The notes beneath the pieces are model-generated. The model saw only the letters and a program-made list of their open reading frames with translations, was not told the origin of the DNA and made no database searches. The position numbers were made by a program, and so were the translations under genes. Below, piece after piece: positions 4,115 through 5,196 of a DNA stretch of 5,196 nt. Within the stretch, counting starts at the first letter, position 1; every line of letters begins with the position of its first letter. Source of the stretch: an uncultured Collinsella sp. (lineage in GTDB: Bacteria; Actinomycetota; Coriobacteriia; Coriobacteriales; Coriobacteriaceae); NCBI GenBank assembly GCA_900550355.1, contig URRT01000129.1:1-5196 (forward strand), written 5' to 3'.

Positions 4115-5196
4115 TTAGGCGGGTTTAAGCCCAAAACACGCCCGCAGCGTGTTAAGCAGCGCCTCTTGCTTTTTCCTGCGGGCATCGACACGATTCCGGT
4201 ACCGCTTTCGCATACGCTGGTGGATGCGCCATGCGAGTGCTTCCATCGCTTCCATGTCACAGAGCATTTCGTTGTTGACCGTCGCGACCTCGATTCCCAT
4301 AGTAATCAAGCCCGTGTTGCGCTTTTCATCATGGATACGTCCCCTCCGAGAGGAATGGCCCAGCTCACCGTTGTATTCCAAGTCAAACCGGGCTGCTTCC
4401 TGAAAGGCATCGCAAACCGCATGCGGCATCCCCGAGATCGCCTGTGCACGGTCGTTGAACTCGATCTTGTAGTCGGTCTTAAAGGGACCACAGGCAAATC
4501 CGCCATAGGAAAACGGAAGCGAAAACATGGCAAGCATGATGCACTCCATGGGTGAACGCAGGTTTTCCGACAGATAGGGACACAGCCGCCGCAGCTGCTT
4601 GGCCGCGCTCCCCTTGCATGCCGCGAGGTAATCTACCAGGCAATCGGGTGTCAGCACGGACTCGACCTCAAAGTAACCGACATCTGGCGGCTGGTCTTTG
4701 TCCTTTGCCAATTTGTTCACGACAGGCGAGGTGTAGGGAGGCAGATACTTCCCGCGGTCACTCAGTGAAATCTTAGAGCACAGCTCCTGGGCCAGGGCAA
4801 ATGCCTGGATGCAGCCGACCTCGCGCGCGACGGCTACGCAAAGGGCCTCGGGAGATAGACTGTACACCCCCGGTTCCACCTCTAGAATCGAGCCGGCGGG
4901 CAACTCGGAGCATACGGACCAGCTCACGCCAAGAATACGGCGGCGCTGCGCTGCAGACCCTACCAGCAAGCACAAATCCTCTTGCACCTCGCCGCTTGCG
5001 GCCCCAATCCGCACCAAATCGGGAAGATAGATGTCCTCGGTCGAGGGCGACGATGTGCGCAGCACACGGCGCTCTTCATCGGGATTAAGGTCCTTCCAGC
5101 TGATATAGCCCATCTGCCGGCGCTCGGCGCGCATCATGCGCAGCGCCGAGGCGCCGGTCAGAATTATGGAAGCCGCTAGCTGTTCGCCTGTCGGCT
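4115..5196 (-). CDS. Uncharacterised protein with C-terminal DUF559/Vsr-like nuclease-type domain, 5' end outside window
   Basis: I recognise this only at family level. An ATG at 5135-5137 would give 340 residues, but the frame stays open to the window edge and the 19 codons before it (TGEQLAASIILTGASALR) read like genuine protein, so the true start is probably beyond 5196. Numbering from ATG 5137: residues 1 to about 190 are of unknown fold. Then comes SPMECIMLAM (195-204), a Cys-Asp pair at 242-243, and a core DLEYNG (252-257), His261, Asp270 and Arg273, followed by a GIEVATV strand. This pattern of acidic residue, EYNG, H, D-xx-R and a hydrophobic strand is typical of DUF559, Vsr-like and AbiEi-type proteins with the PD-(D/E)XK nuclease fold. 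The C-terminus is rich in Arg/Lys (307-324), which would suit nucleic-acid binding. Activity is not established. It stands alone, followed by the inverted-repeat element. Confidence 0.7.
   Translation of the reverse strand, partial: PTGEQLAASIILTGASALRMMRAERRQMGYISWKDLNPDEERRVLRTSSPSTEDIYLPDLVRIGAASGEVQEDLCLLVGSAAQRRRILGVSWSVCSELPAGSILEVEPGVYSLSPEALCVAVAREVGCIQAFALAQELCSKISLSDRGKYLPPYTSPVVNKLAKDKDQPPDVGYFEVESVLTPDCLVDYLAACKGSAAKQLRRLCPYLSENLRSPMECIMLAMFSLPFSYGGFACGPFKTDYKIEFNDRAQAISGMPHAVCDAFQEAARFDLEYNGELGHSSRRGRIHDEKRNTGLITMGIEVATVNNEMLCDMEAMEALAWRIHQRMRKRYRNRVDARRKKQEALLNTLRACFGLKPA

Noticed and set aside
3982..4260. Minus-strand frame of 92 codons spanning the right repeat arm and the end of the nuclease-like gene
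   Set aside because: It overlaps the real gene in another frame and runs into the AT-rich non-coding element; no family resemblance.
1..5196. tRNA, rRNA or CRISPR array
   Set aside because: No GTTC-R-A T-loop with matching acceptor arms, no rRNA motifs, and no regularly spaced direct repeats were seen.

Overview
The window looks like chromosomal DNA of a Coriobacteriia gut actinobacterium, most likely Collinsella or a close relative. This is inferred from the GC-rich coding sequence with a strong GAG/CTC codon bias, the long-form ribosome hibernation factor, and a 3'-terminal-half protein type that I associate with Coriobacteriia. All four genes lie on the minus strand and each appears to be its own transcription unit, so the window reads from right to left in gene order.

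Right edge to left: (i) 4115-5196, the 5'-truncated end of an uncharacterised protein with a DUF559/Vsr-like nuclease-type signature; its frame stays open to the window edge. (ii) 3864-4080, an AT-rich non-coding element bounded by 47-bp near-perfect inverted repeats, starting 34 bp after that gene's stop. (iii) 3737-3765, a good minus-strand promoter followed by a leader of about 340 nt and a lipoprotein of the family 3 solute-binding type (2380-3387), closed by two tandem stem-loops. (iv) hpf (1478-2062), encoding the long-form ribosome hibernation promoting factor, with an intrinsic terminator. (v) 82-1398, a DegV-family fatty-acid-binding domain joined in frame to a YebC/PmpR-type domain, ended by a strong terminator at the left edge.

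The most striking observation is the last gene. Its DegV half lacks the usual DegV C-terminus and its YebC half lacks the usual YebC N-terminus. Glutamate codon choice also flips completely across the join, from 14 of 14 GAG to 16 of 16 GAA. The YebC half resembles Desulfovibrio-type YebC from memory. This is either a recent illegitimate recombination or transfer event, or a chimeric assembly joining two gut bacteria, and the second must be excluded first.

The other non-ordinary parts are the inverted-repeat element with its repeated 21-bp CTGTTAC-N7-GTAGCAG motif, and the long structured-looking leader of the lipoprotein. The genes do not form an evident pathway together. No transporter permease or ATPase accompanies the binding protein, and no partner gene accompanies the nuclease-like protein within the window.
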